Shown here in pieces: positions 5,948 through 5,988 of a stretch of 5,988 nucleotides of DNA (positions are counted from its first letter, which is position 1; each line of letters opens with the position of its first letter). The translations under genes and the position numbers were made by a program. Source of the stretch: DASYYE01 sp035946955 (GTDB taxonomy: Bacteria > Actinomycetota > Actinomycetes > Streptosporangiales > Streptosporangiaceae); assembly GCA_035946955.1 (NCBI GenBank), contig DASYYE010000093.1:1-5988 (forward strand). Direction: 5' to 3'. The notes under the pieces are model-generated. The model was not told where the DNA came from. It saw nothing but the letters and a program-made list of their open reading frames with translations, and ran no database searches.

Positions 5948-5970
5948 GTGTCGGCGCCTGCGGGTAATGT
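5948..5970 (+). promoter_or_regulatory. PafBC-type (RecA-NDp) DNA-damage promoter match
   Basis: GTGTCGGCG (5948-5956), an exact 8-nt spacer and TAATGT (5965-5970) match the mycobacterial RecA-independent damage promoter consensus TTGTCRGTG-N8-TANNNT. Seven of nine positions agree in the upstream part, and both the spacing and the -10 are exact. PafBC activates this class under DNA damage. The site lies 22 nt past the yebC stop and reads towards the gene beyond the window. The two mismatches leave some chance of coincidence in GC-rich DNA. Confidence 0.6.
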
Positions 5971-5976
5971 CGCCAC

Positions 5977-5988
5977 CGAACACATGTT
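5977..5988 (+). promoter_or_regulatory. LexA (SOS) operator, truncated by the window edge
   Basis: CGAAC-ACAT-GTT at 5977-5988 fits the actinobacterial/Gram-positive LexA box CGAACRNNNGTTC(G), with only the last bases outside the window. It begins 6 nt after the -10 TAATGT, so it would overlap the transcription start, a classic repressor position. After yebC the expected target is ruvC of the ruvCAB Holliday-junction operon, which is LexA-controlled in mycobacteria. Confidence 0.68.

Noticed and set aside
5942..5954. Small hairpin after yebC
   Set aside because: It has five pairs including one G-U and a 3-nt loop, with no T-tract. It also overlaps the better-supported damage promoter.
5107..5985. 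Antisense open frame of 292 codons over yebC
   Set aside because: It is complementary to the full YebC sequence, shows no family motifs, and its composition is typical of a shadow frame.
1..5988. CRISPR arrays, tRNA/rRNA genes, insertion sequences, attachment sites
   Set aside because: None seen. There are no regularly spaced repeats, no transposase or integrase motifs and no tRNA-like cloverleaf, and the window is almost fully coding.

Overview
The window is a very GC-rich, tightly packed stretch with seven genes, all on the + strand. Four of the starts are GTG. The gene content points to an actinobacterium that makes phosphatidylinositol mannosides (PIMs): a PatA-type acyltransferase, PimA, an actinobacterial PdxS/PdxT pair and a YebC typical of the phylum. 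The order resembles the conserved patA-pimA-...-pdxS-...-pdxT-yebC-(ruvC) block of mycobacteria and streptomycetes. It lacks the mycobacterial genes found within that block (NUDIX, PPE, tesB2), so a non-mycobacterial actinomycete is more likely. I cannot name the genus from sequence alone.

Region 1 (24-2699) is an envelope-lipid unit. patA and pimA overlap by 4 nt (GTGA) and make acylated phosphatidylinositol mannosides on the cytoplasmic side of the membrane. A LemA-like, single-pass membrane protein gene follows 19 nt after pimA. It ends at a 7-bp GC hairpin whose loop contains the stop codon. A TANNNT -10-like element (TACCAT) follows before pdxS.

Region 2 (2784-5176) is the DXP-independent pyridoxal 5'-phosphate (vitamin B6) pathway. 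pdxS (synthase lyase subunit) and pdxT (glutaminase) form one complex and are normally adjacent. Here they are separated by a 247-residue protein that is essentially a free-standing ClpC N-terminal domain. It keeps both ClpC repeats and the residues that bind phosphoarginine, has no AAA+ ATPase module, and ends in a coiled-coil-like segment and an acidic repeat tail. It is translationally coupled to pdxT by a GTGA overlap. This is the most unusual element in the window.

Region 3 (5173-5988) has yebC, coupled to pdxT by an ATGA overlap. It is followed by a 63-nt regulatory segment running off the right edge. That segment holds a PafBC/RecA-NDp-type promoter match (GTGTCGGCG-N8-TAATGT) and, directly after it, a truncated LexA/SOS operator (CGAAC-N4-GTT...). 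Together they strongly suggest that a DNA-damage-inducible gene, most probably ruvC of ruvCAB, begins just past the window.
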